Assembly: GCA_017857855.1 (NCBI GenBank) | Contig: JAFMCI010000006.1 | Location: 1 to 63,059, forward strand | DNA: 63,059 nucleotides | Source: Bacteroidia bacterium | GTDB taxonomy: Bacteria > Bacteroidota > Bacteroidia > NS11-12g > UBA9320 | Direction: 5' to 3' | Shown here: positions 62,155 to 63,059 of the stretch, piece by piece | How the letters are laid out: every line of letters starts with the position of its first letter | Position numbering within the stretch: the stretch's first letter is position 1 | The notes under the pieces: generated by a model | Databases searched by the model: none | What the model saw: the letters and a program-made list of their open reading frames with translations, nothing else | What the model was told of the DNA's origin: nothing | Program-made: the position numbers and the translations under genes

Positions 62155-63059
62155 ATGAAAACTAAAACACACAAACCCAATAAGGTCTCAATTATAACCT
62201 TAGGTTGTTCAAAAAATACAGTAGACTCTGAAGTATTGCAATCTCAATTAACGGGAGGCAGAGTTCACTCGGTTCACGAAGATACAGCAGATGCCGATAC
62301 TATTATTATCAATACATGTGGTTTTATAGATAACGCTAAGCAAGAGAGTATAGATACCATCCTGCAATTTGCCGAAGAGAAAAAAGCGGGTAACATAGAA
62401 AATTTAATCGTTACGGGATGTCTATCGGAGAGATATAAAGAAGATTTATCTCCAGAAATACCCGAAGTAGATAAATGGTATGGCACTTTTGAGTTACCTC
62501 AATTGCTTAATCATTTGGGGGTAGACTACAAAAAAGAACTTTTAGGTGAGCGTAAGTCTTCGGTTTCGAGACATTATGCCTACATGAAAATATCGGAAGG
62601 TTGTGATAGACCATGTTCTTTTTGTGCAATACCGCTGATGCGAGGCAAGCATGTTTCTAAATCTATTGATGAGTTAGTTGCAGAGGCTAAGGGACTTGTG
62701 CGCGATGGAATTAAAGAAATCATGCTTATAGCGCAGGATTCTACCTATTACGGAATAGACTTGTATGGCGAGCGAAGACTTCACGAACTTATGGATAGAC
62801 TTAGTGATATTGAAGGGCTGGAGTGGCTCAGATTACACTACGCATATCCGTCTAAGTTTCCTTTTGAGGTATTGCCTATTATAAATAGCAAACCTAACAT
62901 TTGTAAATACTTAGATATTCCTATTCAGCATATTTCGGATAATGTACTCAAAACCATGAGACGAGGAATTACAAAACGCCGTACAGAAGAGGTATTGGAT
63001 AGAATTAAAGCAGAGGTTAGTGGTATTGCCCTGCGTACTACCTTATTGGTAGGCCATCC
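62155..63059 (+). CDS. rimO: Ribosomal protein S12 methylthiotransferase RimO (3' end outside window)
   Basis: The frame starts with ATG directly after the ftsY stop and is open to the window edge (301 codons shown; family length is about 430-440). The N-terminal UPF0004 domain has ITLGCSKNTVDSE and NTCGFIDNAKQES. The radical-SAM motif C-D-R-P-C-S-F-C lies near 145-152, followed by AIPLMRG. It methylthiolates an aspartate of ribosomal protein S12. RimO is told from MiaB by the GCSKNxVD motif. Confidence 0.95.
   Translation, partial: MKTKTHKPNKVSIITLGCSKNTVDSEVLQSQLTGGRVHSVHEDTADADTIIINTCGFIDNAKQESIDTILQFAEEKKAGNIENLIVTGCLSERYKEDLSPEIPEVDKWYGTFELPQLLNHLGVDYKKELLGERKSSVSRHYAYMKISEGCDRPCSFCAIPLMRGKHVSKSIDELVAEAKGLVRDGIKEIMLIAQDSTYYGIDLYGERRLHELMDRLSDIEGLEWLRLHYAYPSKFPFEVLPIINSKPNICKYLDIPIQHISDNVLKTMRRGITKRRTEEVLDRIKAEVSGIALRTTLLVGH

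Overview
This window looks like a stretch of core chromosome from a marine-type member of the Bacteroidota, class Flavobacteriia or a close relative. The evidence is the set of lineage markers: type IX secretion cargo with type A and type B C-terminal sorting domains, a PorQ homologue, the Bacteroidota gene order sigma-54 regulator / LptE / TPR protein / SecG / GroES / GroEL, a complete alternative complex III operon (actABCDEF), the L28-L33-DUF4295 ribosomal operon, and repeated use of the phylum's -7 promoter box TAnnTTTG. I see no tRNA, rRNA, CRISPR array, insertion sequence, prophage or resistance island. Base composition reads as uniformly AT-rich.

Layout. 1-4.2 kb: a universal stress protein, then a leftward operon purB / CoA-binding protein / TPR lipoprotein / short-chain dehydrogenase. 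4.4-7.8 kb: a secreted endonuclease I and the SppA peptidase. 8-13.4 kb: the regulator / LptE / TPR / secG run, a strong terminator, and groES-groEL. 13.4-17.7 kb: glutathione peroxidase, a YwbE-like protein, acyl-ACP desaturase, a DEAD-box helicase and an AlkB-type alkane monooxygenase. 17.8-26.1 kb: the leftward respiratory operon actABCDEF. 26.3-34.5 kb: PhoH, a divergent member of the SAM hydroxide adenosyltransferase/halogenase family, a small monooxygenase-fold protein, a TPR-CAP protein and a large type IX cargo protein. 34.5-41.5 kb: cmk, porQ, an FtsX/LolD-type ABC exporter and a HEAT-cyclophilin lipoprotein. 41.5-50.9 kb: a thioredoxin/peroxiredoxin cluster, a gamma carbonic anhydrase, a lipid A-type acyltransferase, typA, dnaA and a split 5'-nucleotidase. 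51-63 kb: a MacB-like permease, rpsF-rpsR-rplI, dnaX, a methyltransferase, rnhB, a potassium-type channel, a DUF5522 mini-gene, another FtsX permease, a NamZ-like protein, rpmB-rpmG-DUF4295, ftsY and a truncated rimO.

The window is mostly housekeeping, so the most interesting signals lie in how genes are expressed. (i) dnaX is split by a run of ten A residues. The -1 frame is open from the run into the conserved tau C-terminus, which predicts a short gamma-like and a long tau-like product by slippage. (ii) At least ten genes have a TAnnTTTG box ending only 4-11 bases before a start codon, which predicts leaderless or nearly leaderless mRNAs. This fits a lineage that does not use Shine-Dalgarno pairing. 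These boxes also correct several start codons. (iii) The two ribosomal-protein operons share an identical 16-base stretch at their predicted transcription starts. (iv) A perfect 16-bp inverted repeat straddles the promoter of the lipid A-type acyltransferase gene. Protein-level oddities include a SAM-hydrolase-family protein without the usual triad, an 18-bp minisatellite inside actF, a zinc-ribbon-tailed ion channel overlapping a cysteine-rich mini-gene, and an AlkB with no rubredoxin gene nearby.

All functions are assigned from protein motifs and gene context by eye. No database search was run.
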